Source of the DNA: Poriferisodalis multihospitum
Lineage (GTDB): Bacteria > Actinomycetota > Acidimicrobiia > Acidimicrobiales > Poriferisodalaceae
Assembly (NCBI GenBank): GCA_028278755.1
Contig: JAPYOI010000272.1
Span: forward strand, 1 to 12,449
Length of the DNA stretch: 12,449 bases
Direction: 5' to 3'
The notes under the pieces were generated by a model. The model had not been told where the DNA came from. It saw only the letters and a program-made list of their open reading frames with translations, and did no database searches. Below are positions 7,341 to 12,449 of this stretch, one piece after another. The position numbers and the translations under genes were made by a program. Positions within the stretch are counted from its first letter, which is position 1, and every line of letters starts with the position of its first letter.

Positions 7341-7960
7341 TCATCAGGATCAATGAACGAGAAGCTCAACGCGCCGAGGCCTCGCTGGCCCGCCATCAGG
7401 ATCGTGTCGCGCTGGCTGCACGCCACCCACATCGGCGGGTGTGGTCGCTGCAACGGCTTGGGCACCACGTTGCGCGCCGGCATCGAGAAGAACTTGCCGG
7501 TGTGCCCCTCGTACGGCGACTGCGCCATCATCTTGGCGATCTCCGGCACTGCCTCTTCCCACATGGCCCGCTTGTCGGCGCGGGCGATCTCGAAGCCGCC
7601 GAGCTCCATGTCGCTGGACGTTTCGCCAGTGCCGAACTCCACCCGGCCGTTCGAAATGATGTCGAGCGTGCCGATGCGTTCAGCCACCCGAGCCGGATGG
7701 TTGTAGCCCGGCAGCACCGGCACGATGCCGTGCCCGATGCGGATGTTCTGGGTCGTCGCGGCGCACGCCGACAGGAACACCTCAGGCGCCGATGAGTGCG
7801 AGTACTCCTCCAGGAAGTGGTGCTCCACTTCCCACACCGTGCTGAAACCCAGCTTGTCCGCGAGCTGCACCTGCTCAAGTGCCTCGTGCACGATGCGGGC
7901 CTCGGCCCCGTCGTCCCACGGACGCGGCAGCTGGTGTTCGTAGAAGATGCTGAAGCGCAT
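7337..7960 (-). CDS. LLM-class flavin monooxygenase, N-terminal fragment
   Basis: 207 residues. It begins MRFSIFYEHQLPRPW. Luciferase-family landmarks follow: EVEHHFLEEY (44-53), NIRIGHGIVPVLPGYNHPARV (residues 72-92) and GRVEFGTGETSSDMELGGF (105-123), which form the flavin-side barrel strands. A late PPMWVACSQ strand is at 175-183. It ends abruptly at FIDPDE (202-207), where the family normally continues. The start is supported by a good AAAGGA ribosome site. It represents roughly the first half of the enzyme and is unlikely to work alone. Confidence 0.7.
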   Translation of the reverse strand: MRFSIFYEHQLPRPWDDGAEARIVHEALEQVQLADKLGFSTVWEVEHHFLEEYSHSSAPEVFLSACAATTQNIRIGHGIVPVLPGYNHPARVAERIGTLDIISNGRVEFGTGETSSDMELGGFEIARADKRAMWEEAVPEIAKMMAQSPYEGHTGKFFSMPARNVVPKPLQRPHPPMWVACSQRDTILMAGQRGLGALSFSFIDPDE

Positions 7961-7977
7961 GCCGGTTCCTTTCGCGT

Positions 7978-9129
7978 TCAGTCTGCGGCCGCGATGCTGG
8001 CAAAGGCGGCATCCACGATGCGACCGCCCCGCGGGTCGCCGGTGATGGCGGCATCCATCCGATTCATCACGTAGGCCACCGAGGCGCGCACGTCGAAGTC
8101 GACCACGGCGATGGACCCGCCCCAGCCACCCCAGTGCATGTGGTTCGGGTTCGGGCTGGTCACCCAACCGTCGAGCTGGCGAGCGAAGCCCAGGCCGTGC
8201 CGCAGTCGCAGCATCAGCACTTCGTCGATGTTGTCGACCTGCTCTTCAAGGCCCTTGCGCGCCCCGGCCTCGGACATGATCCGAACGCCATCCACTTCTC
8301 CGCCGCAGGCCAGCATTGAATGGACCCGCGCGACCGCGCGGGCATTTCCGATGCCGCCCGCCGCCGGGATTTCGGCTGCTCGCCACGCACGCGTCCGGGG
8401 TTCGGTGGCGTCAAGCGAGCAGCTCGCCAAGGTGCGCACAGCGATCGAATCGGGGTCGATCGGCACGCCGCTCGCTTCGAGCACCGCCAGCAGGGACGGG
8501 GGCGGAAGCAGCTCGCCGACTCGGTGGTCTTCCGACGCGGGCAGGCTCATCCAGAAATCCGCGCCGAGCGGCTCAGCGATTTCGGTGCGGAACCAATCCG
8601 CCATGCGCTTGCCGGTGATGCGGTAGAGGATCTCACCCTCGAGATTGCCCTGGGTGACGGCGTGGTAGCCCGACTTGGTTCCTGGCTCCCACCACAGTTC
8701 CTGGGCAGCCAACCGTTCGGCGATCGCGTCGAGGTCGTATAGATCCTCTGCCGAGACCGGCGGCACGAATCCGGGCAGCCCCGCCGTGTGCGACATGACG
8801 TGCCGCACCAGCACGCCTTCCTTGCCGTTCTGTGCGAACTCGGGCCAGTACTCGCACACCGGCGCATCGAAATCCAGCTCGCCCCGATCGGCCAACGCGA
8901 GCATGCACGTCGCCGCCATGGTCTTGGTGGTGGAGTACACGTTCACGATCGTGTCCCGGTCCCACGGGGTGCCGTTCGTGTCGGCGTCTCCAGCCCAGAT
9001 ATCCACGACAGACTCGCCGTCGACGGTCACCGCCGCAGCAGCACCAACTTCGAGGCCTTCGCCGAAGTTCCGCTCAAAGGCGTCGCGAACTGCCTCGAAT
9101 CCCTCCCTGCACGTGCCGTGTATCTCCAT
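7978..9129 (-). CDS. Serine hydrolase of the beta-lactamase fold (EstB / class C-like)
   Basis: A 383-residue protein, the usual length for EstB-like enzymes. The catalytic SxxK tetrad is STTK (66-69). The tyrosine motif is SGYHAVTQG (153-161, Y155). The third motif, equivalent to KTG or HxG, is HWGGWGGS (332-339). SHTAGLPGF (113-121) is a family hallmark. There is no signal peptide, so it is probably a cytoplasmic esterase, lactonase or amidase rather than a secreted beta-lactamase; the substrate is unknown. ATG 9129 is preceded by AAGGGCAGG at a workable distance. The monooxygenase gene starts 17 bases after its stop, suggesting one transcript and perhaps a shared catabolic role in which one enzyme oxidises and the other hydrolyses. 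All active-site residues are present, so this gene appears intact although its partner is broken. Confidence 0.88.
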   Translation of the reverse strand: MEIHGTCREGFEAVRDAFERNFGEGLEVGAAAAVTVDGESVVDIWAGDADTNGTPWDRDTIVNVYSTTKTMAATCMLALADRGELDFDAPVCEYWPEFAQNGKEGVLVRHVMSHTAGLPGFVPPVSAEDLYDLDAIAERLAAQELWWEPGTKSGYHAVTQGNLEGEILYRITGKRMADWFRTEIAEPLGADFWMSLPASEDHRVGELLPPPSLLAVLEASGVPIDPDSIAVRTLASCSLDATEPRTRAWRAAEIPAAGGIGNARAVARVHSMLACGGEVDGVRIMSEAGARKGLEEQVDNIDEVLMLRLRHGLGFARQLDGWVTSPNPNHMHWGGWGGSIAVVDFDVRASVAYVMNRMDAAITGDPRGGRIVDAAFASIAAAD

Positions 9130-9239
9130 GACCTGCCCTTCGTGCCATGCCGGCCCACACGGCCGCCAATTCGGGGCTCATCATGGCAGTAGCTGCATGC
9201 ACTCGCCCATGCCGAAGGTGTCAGTACAGGACGCTCCGC

Positions 9240-9253
9240 GGCCGCGGGCGGCC
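9240..9253 (-). terminator. Small GC-rich hairpin after the sigma/membrane-protein pair, possible terminator
   Basis: GGCCG (9240-9244) and CGGCC (9249-9253) pair around CGGG, 7 bases past the stop of the membrane-protein gene at 9261. It overlaps a perfect 12-base palindrome CCGCGGCCGCGG (9236-9247). There is no T-run. At this GC level such a stem could be chance. The rest of 9130-9260 shows no clear promoter for the serine hydrolase. Confidence 0.25.
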
Positions 9254-9260
9254 TCCGCAC

Positions 9261-10232
9261 TCAGGTGGTCGGCGCAGTAATCGGCGGTGCTGTGCCGAAG
9301 TCAGCCCAATCCGTGACGACGCTGAATGATCCAGCGCCGTCGATGACGGCGGTGTAGCTGACCCGCCTGATCAGGTCGTCGCGATCCACCCACACGTCGA
9401 GCTGGACGTTGTCGAGTCGCTGAGGCGGTTCCTGATTCGTCATGGTCATGAACATGCCGAGCGACATGAGGAAGCCGGCCCCTGCGCCAGCAGGCAGGGA
9501 GTGCGTGCGGTAATGGGCCACCGTCACGCCGTCGAGACTGGTATCGCCCACCTCCACGAAGTCGAACACGGCGCCGAGATCGTCGATGGTGACGCCGAAC
9601 GTCAGATTCGACCTGACGGGTGCGCTGGAATCCTCGGATTCCGGAGCCCAGACATATGGATGGGGGCCCTCCCACGGTCCGTCGCCGGTCGCTCGATACG
9701 CCTGATCGCCGATGACCACTTCGGCGTAGGAACCCAAATCCGGGATGCCCGCCTCGGGCACTGCGGGTCCGGATGTCAGCCGATACTCGAAGCTGCGGTC
9801 CGAGAACACGCCTTCGATCATCATCTCCCACGGCTCGGCCAAGACATCGAAGTCGAACGTGACCGTCGTGGATGTGGTGGCCGAGCTGCTCACCCCGATC
9901 GTGGCCTCGACAGCCTCGTGCACGGCAGCAGTGGCATCGCGACCGGTGCCGGTGTCATACACCACGATCGTCGCAGCCGCGACGACGGCGATCACCACCG
10001 CCGCGGCAGCTGCGCTGATCCAGCGTCGGCGAGCGGGCACGCCGACTGGGGACGATCTTTTCGGCCCGCGAACAACCCGAAGCCGCGGAGATGCCTCCCC
10101 GCTGTCCGCCAGGATTGACTCCAGCAACTGGGCCGGCTCCGGGTCCGTCGCCGAGGCCAGCGCATCGACGTTGACCGGGTTCGCCCGGCGCAGATCGGCG
10201 AGCAGTCTGTCTTCGATACCGGCACCAGTCAT
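9261..10232 (-). CDS. One-helix membrane protein with an LppX/LprG-like outer domain, putative sigma regulator
   Basis: 323 residues. Residues 1-70 are cytoplasmic, ending in a basic stop (PARRR, 66-70). A single transmembrane helix spans ~71-92 (Ala/Val/Ile-rich). The remaining ~230 residues are outside the membrane. The end of that domain, with LDVWVDRDDLIRRVSY near 278-293, resembles the LolA/LppX/LprG lipid-binding fold, where such strands line a hydrophobic cavity. The gene overlaps the sigma-factor gene by ATGA (10229-10232) and has GGGAG six bases upstream. This layout and topology are those of an anti-sigma factor. However, the cytoplasmic part lacks the HxxxCxxC zinc motif of the common anti-sigma class and has no catalytic motif. 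I infer it senses an envelope or lipid signal and restrains the sigma factor. An unrelated lipid-handling role is the alternative. Confidence 0.65.
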   Translation of the reverse strand: MTGAGIEDRLLADLRRANPVNVDALASATDPEPAQLLESILADSGEASPRLRVVRGPKRSSPVGVPARRRWISAAAAAVVIAVVAAATIVVYDTGTGRDATAAVHEAVEATIGVSSSATTSTTVTFDFDVLAEPWEMMIEGVFSDRSFEYRLTSGPAVPEAGIPDLGSYAEVVIGDQAYRATGDGPWEGPHPYVWAPESEDSSAPVRSNLTFGVTIDDLGAVFDFVEVGDTSLDGVTVAHYRTHSLPAGAGAGFLMSLGMFMTMTNQEPPQRLDNVQLDVWVDRDDLIRRVSYTAVIDGAGSFSVVTDWADFGTAPPITAPTT

Positions 10233-10822
10233 GAAGCACTCCCTTCGCCTGCGCTGGCGTCATCAAGACGATCAAGGCGCGCAGCGAGTCGTTTGCGGGC
10301 CCGATGGACGCGGATGGCCGAGGCGTTCGCCGAGATACCGAGCACCTGGCCGATCTCGGCATGGCTGAGCTCCTCCCACGCCACGAGCATGAGCACTTCC
10401 CGGTCGGCTTCAGACAGGGCAGCGAGGGCCGCCGTGATCAGCGTCGAGCGCTCGCCGACCTCGGGCGCGACCGGTTCGTCTGCCTCCGCGGGGCGGACCA
10501 GTCGCAGCCGATCGTGCGCCGCCTGGCGCCGCCGACTGGAGCGTGTGGCGTTGCGGATCATGTTGCGAGCCACGCCGAACAGCCACAGCCGCTCGGAGCC
10601 CTCGGGGACGTCGTCGCGACGGCGCCACGCTGTCAGCAACGTGTCAGCGACAACCTCGTCGGCAGTTGCGGCATCGACCCTGCGGCGGGCGTACGCCAGC
10701 AACGGCCGGTACGCCTCGGCATAGAGGTGCCGGAACCAGGCCTCGTCGTGAGCGGCGACCATGCAGACAGCCATCATGGCTGTCATGTCCGCTTCTGCCT
10801 GACTCTTTCGCGGCGCCGTCAC
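10229..10822 (-). CDS. ECF-type sigma-70 family RNA polymerase sigma factor
   Basis: 197 residues. Region 2 covers ~28-93: WFRHLYAEAYRPLLAYARRR, ADEVVADTLLTAWRRR (promoter -10 and core binding) and LWLFGVARNMIRN. Region 4 covers ~131-185: ALAALSEADREVLML, then the helix-turn-helix SHAEIGQVLGISANASAIRV (153-172) for the -35 element. Regions 1 and 3 are absent, as in ECF sigmas. The GTG at 10822 is the outermost start. ATGs at codons 13, 16 and 17 are possible, and none has a good ribosome site. The next gene overlaps by ATGA and encodes its likely membrane regulator. The 5' end faces livF only 79 bases away and sits directly at a livG remnant, so the promoter region is a rearranged one. Target genes cannot be deduced; autoregulation of the pair would be normal. 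Confidence 0.88.
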   Translation of the reverse strand: MTAPRKSQAEADMTAMMAVCMVAAHDEAWFRHLYAEAYRPLLAYARRRVDAATADEVVADTLLTAWRRRDDVPEGSERLWLFGVARNMIRNATRSSRRRQAAHDRLRLVRPAEADEPVAPEVGERSTLITAALAALSEADREVLMLVAWEELSHAEIGQVLGISANASAIRVHRARKRLAARLDRLDDASAGEGSAS

Positions 10823-10824
10823 GC

Positions 10825-10905
10825 ATGCTGTCCGGCGAAGTCGTTGACATTCGTGCCGACGATGCGATCATCGACGCCTACCTTGGTTCCGAGGTACACG
10901 CATGA
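10825..10905 (+). pseudogene. livG: livG 3' stump: last ~26 codons of a Liv-type ABC ATPase
   Basis: The frame ending at TGA 10903-10905 encodes MLSGEV followed by VDIRADDAIIDAYLG and SEVHA. This matches the end of LivG-type ATPases, whose last strand reads roughly 'G.v..vrad..vi.aYLG'. The stop overlaps the livF start as ATGA, the normal LivG-LivF coupling, and GAGG at 10891-10894 serves livF. Upstream of ~10822 the plus-strand frame has no LivG motifs (no Walker A, signature or Walker B) and the sigma-factor gene occupies the DNA on the other strand. So the first ~220 or more residues of LivG are gone. I read this as a junction left by insertion or deletion. Chimeric assembly is the alternative. 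Confidence 0.7.
10844..10871 (+). promoter_or_regulatory. Candidate promoter for livF inside the livG stump
   Basis: A perfect -35 box TTGACA (10844-10849) is followed after 16 bases by GATCAT (10866-10871), four of six matches to TATAAT. This would place a start about 25 bases before livF. The bases also encode the livG tail, so the match may be accidental. It would explain how livF is expressed after loss of the upstream operon. Confidence 0.3.
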
Positions 10906-11672
10906 GCAGCACCGATACCCAGACGCCGGCCGATGCACTCGGGCCAGCCACAACCCCTGCGCTGGAGGTGCGCAACCTCGTGGCCGGCTGGGGCGGCGTG
11001 CCCGCCGTGCGCGACCTGTCGCTGCACGTCCATCCCGGCGAGGTGGTGGCGCTGCTGGGGCCCAACGGCGCCGGCAAGACCACCACGCTGCTGACCATCG
11101 CCGGGATCCTGCGGCCGATCGACGGCGAGATCGATGTGCTCGGCGAGCCGCTCGGCGGGGCCAGCGCGCACCAGGTAGCTCGCAGGGGCGCCGCGTTGCT
11201 GCCCGAGGATCGCGGCATCTTCTTCCAGCTCTCCGTCGCGGAGAACCTGCGCCTGCACCGGCACCGTCGCAGCGAAGTGACCGAAGCCGACATCATCGGC
11301 TGGTTCCCCGCGCTCGAGGCCCTGCTGGATCGCCGGACTGGGTTGCTCTCGGGGGGCGAGCAGCAGATGCTGGCGCTGGGCTGCAAGCTCATCGCCGATC
11401 CGAAGCTCCTGATGGTGGATGAGATGAGCCTCGGGCTGGCGCCGATCATCGTGGAGCGCCTGCTGCCGGTGGTACGACGCATCGCCGACGAGACCGGCAC
11501 CGCCGTGCTGCTCGTGGAACAGCATGTGCATGCCGCGCTCGCGATCACCGACAGGGCGTATGTCCTCAATCACGGCGAGCTGGCGCTGTCGGGCACTGCG
11601 GACGAGTTGGCGCAGCGACCTGAGGTGCTCGAAGCCAGCTACCTCGGGGAGCGCACCCTCGACCACGAGTAG
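10902..11672 (+). CDS. livF: Liv-type ABC transporter ATP-binding protein
   Basis: 256 residues, slightly long because of a ~20-residue Thr/Pro/Ala N-terminal extension. Walker A GPNGAGKT (53-60), the LivF-typical LLPEDRGIF (99-107), signature LSGGEQQ (149-155), Walker B LLMVDE (169-174), D-loop-region MSLGLAP (175-181) and LVEQHVHAAL (204-213) are in order, ending in EASYLGE. E. coli LivF has EQN where this protein has EQH. In this family LivF pairs with LivG to power import of branched-chain amino acids, amides or related solutes. Here LivG is reduced to a stump upstream, so LivF must work with a LivG from elsewhere, as a homodimer, or not at all. ATG 10902 has GAGG seven bases upstream and overlaps the livG stop. 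The substrate-binding protein gene follows after 13 bases. No permease gene is in the window. Confidence 0.92.
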   Translation: MSSTDTQTPADALGPATTPALEVRNLVAGWGGVPAVRDLSLHVHPGEVVALLGPNGAGKTTTLLTIAGILRPIDGEIDVLGEPLGGASAHQVARRGAALLPEDRGIFFQLSVAENLRLHRHRRSEVTEADIIGWFPALEALLDRRTGLLSGGEQQMLALGCKLIADPKLLMVDEMSLGLAPIIVERLLPVVRRIADETGTAVLLVEQHVHAALAITDRAYVLNHGELALSGTADELAQRPEVLEASYLGERTLDHE

Positions 11673-11685
11673 CGTCGGGGACTCC

Positions 11686-12449
11686 ATGAGATACCTACAT
11701 GCACGATCATTGGTGCTGCTCGTTGCGTTCTGTCTTCTGGCAGCTGCGTGCGGCGGTTCAGACGGCACTGGCGACGACGCCCCGACCACCACAGCTTCGG
11801 ACGGCGCCGCCACGGACACCGGCACGGCGACCGACGCCACGACCGGCGACGGCACCGGCGGAGCTGCAGCAGGAGGCGACGACGCGTCGGGCGATGGCGC
11901 ACCGATCGACCGCACCGGCGAGGTCATCCGGGTCGGCTATGTCAACAACGAGGGCGGCAACATCTCCCTGCCCGAGCTGCGCATCGGCGGCGAGGTAGCC
12001 ATCGGGGTGATCAACGACGCGGGCGGCATCCACGGCGCCAGGATCGAGCCGATCTTCTGCCTCTCCGACGGCACGCCCGAGAGCGCCATCAACTGCGCGA
12101 TCAAGCTGATCGAAGAAGACGTCGACATGGCGTACATGGGCGTCGAGCTGGGCTCCGAAGCGGCATTCGGACTGTGGCTCGACGCCGGCATTCCCTACGT
12201 CTCGTCGCACTCCTGGGGCCAAACCGAGAGGAACAGTCCCGGCTCCTTCCTGCTCCACGTGGCGACCGGGGCATTCGCCGTGGGCCCCGCCAAGACCTTC
12301 TCCGAACTCGGCATCGACCACATCGCGGTCGTCGTCCAGGACTCCTCCACCGCCCTGGACTTCATGGACAACATCATCGCCCCGGTGCTCGCGCACTACG
12401 GCATCGAGATGGAGCGCGTCGTGGTCGACATCGCGGCGCCCGATTGGAC
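11686..12449 (+). CDS. Liv-type substrate-binding lipoprotein (3' end beyond window)
   Basis: The frame from ATG 11686 stays open to the window end (254 residues seen). A signal peptide with LLVAFCLLAAAC places the lipidated cysteine at residue 22. Residues ~23-72 are a low-complexity Thr/Asp/Gly/Ala linker, common in actinobacterial lipoproteins, that holds the domain off the membrane. The periplasmic-binding-protein type 1 domain begins at GEVIRVGYVNNEGG. It continues with the family pattern GGEVAIGVINDAGGIHG (residues 101-117, ligand-side helix) and SHSWGQTER. The ribosome site GGGGA is at 11677-11681. It follows livF by 13 bases and is expected to capture an amino acid, amide or similar small solute for the Liv permease. 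The ligand cannot be told from this part. Confidence 0.9.
   Translation, partial: MRYLHARSLVLLVAFCLLAAACGGSDGTGDDAPTTTASDGAATDTGTATDATTGDGTGGAAAGGDDASGDGAPIDRTGEVIRVGYVNNEGGNISLPELRIGGEVAIGVINDAGGIHGARIEPIFCLSDGTPESAINCAIKLIEEDVDMAYMGVELGSEAAFGLWLDAGIPYVSSHSWGQTERNSPGSFLLHVATGAFAVGPAKTFSELGIDHIAVVVQDSSTALDFMDNIIAPVLAHYGIEMERVVVDIAAPDW

Larger units (their letters stand above)
6786..7960 (-). pseudogene. Luciferase-like flavin monooxygenase, split by frame change and apparent internal deletion
   Basis: Two adjacent minus-strand ORFs read as the front and back of one LLM-class flavin-dependent monooxygenase. These (F420- or FMNH2-dependent) TIM-barrel enzymes are usually around 400 residues. 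The front (7960-7337) stops just after ALSFSFIDPDE. The back (7340-6786) resumes in another frame at TGFMCHPDEQTA. In relatives I remember, some 25-35 residues, usually containing a W..YY segment, lie between these points. So this looks like a deletion not divisible by three rather than a single-base error. The two pieces total 391 residues. The front start ATG 7960 has AAAGGA about seven bases upstream and lies 17 bases after the serine hydrolase stop, so they form an operon. Barrel strands would be missing, so I expect no enzyme activity. An assembly error is the main alternative. Confidence 0.75.

Noticed and set aside
7330..7345. Programmed ribosomal frameshift joining the two monooxygenase halves
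   Set aside because: There is no slippery heptamer at the junction, and a segment the family normally has appears to be missing, which frameshifting would not restore.
9236..9247. Perfect 12-base palindrome CCGCGGCCGCGG
   Set aside because: It is made only of G and C in very GC-rich DNA, where such palindromes arise easily. I kept only a low-confidence hairpin call that overlaps it.
10304..11422. Long plus-strand ORF (372 residues) covering the sigma gene and livF
   Set aside because: It is a high-GC shadow. Its sequence is Arg/Ala/His-rich low complexity without motifs, while the opposite strand has clear sigma regions and frame +3 has complete LivF motifs. Only the tail of a different frame (ending at 10905) is meaningful.
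10878..11927. Minus-strand ORFs of 349 and 233 residues across livF and the lipoprotein gene
   Set aside because: They are antisense shadows of genes with full motif sets. Composition is Ser/Arg/Gly-rich with no recognisable domain.
11758..12396. Minus-strand ORF of 212 residues antisense to the substrate-binding protein
   Set aside because: The plus-strand frame encodes a signal peptide, lipobox and binding-protein fold. The antisense frame is Gly/Val/Asp/Arg-rich and explained by GC bias.
1..12449. CRISPR arrays, tRNA/rRNA genes, transposases or integrases
   Set aside because: I read both strands for regular spaced repeats, tRNA-like clover sequences and mobile-element protein motifs and found none I could support.

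Overview
The window looks like chromosome from a high-GC actinobacterium. Evidence is GC-rich third positions, frequent GTG starts, ATGA/GTGA stop-start overlaps, a lipoprotein with a long Thr/Asp/Gly linker, and Liv-type transporter genes. An Acidimicrobiia-like lineage is my guess from the style of the genes. There is no rRNA, tRNA, CRISPR array or recognisable transposase. Hand counts of sample stretches give about 57% GC in the left part (2341-2400) and about 72% in the right part (11041-11100), so the left part may be an acquired island.

Left block (1-5277, plus strand): a tightly overlapping operon. In order it has the last 23 codons of a protein ending in a membrane helix, a TerB/TerB-C protein (70-900), a DUF2791/BrxD-like P-loop ATPase (897-2303), and a 1000-residue Lhr-like SF2 helicase fused to a DEDDh 3'-5' exonuclease (2275-5277). 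Together they look like a membrane-linked DNA-processing module, most plausibly anti-phage or anti-plasmid. It shares an ATPase/helicase pair with type 2 BREX but has none of the other BREX genes here. This is the best candidate for a little-described system. A hairpin follows (5304-5339).

Middle (5400-6755, plus): a solitary COG1373-type ATPase (AAA_14 + DUF4143 + PD-(D/E)XK-like end). A perfect 7-5-7 palindrome and a repeated octamer lie just upstream and look like an operator.

Right-middle (6786-10822, minus): a sigma factor (10229-10822) overlaps the gene for a one-helix membrane protein, probably its regulator (9261-10232). After 131 bases come a serine beta-lactamase-fold hydrolase (7978-9129) and a luciferase-like flavin monooxygenase. 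The monooxygenase is broken near 7340 by a frame change, with an apparent loss of roughly 25-35 codons.

Right end (10825-12449, plus): a Liv-type ABC import operon. Only the last ~26 codons of livG survive. They abut the divergent sigma gene and are followed, in normal coupled order, by livF and a substrate-binding lipoprotein that runs off the window. The stump marks a rearrangement junction. It also contains a TTGACA-type promoter candidate that could now drive livF.
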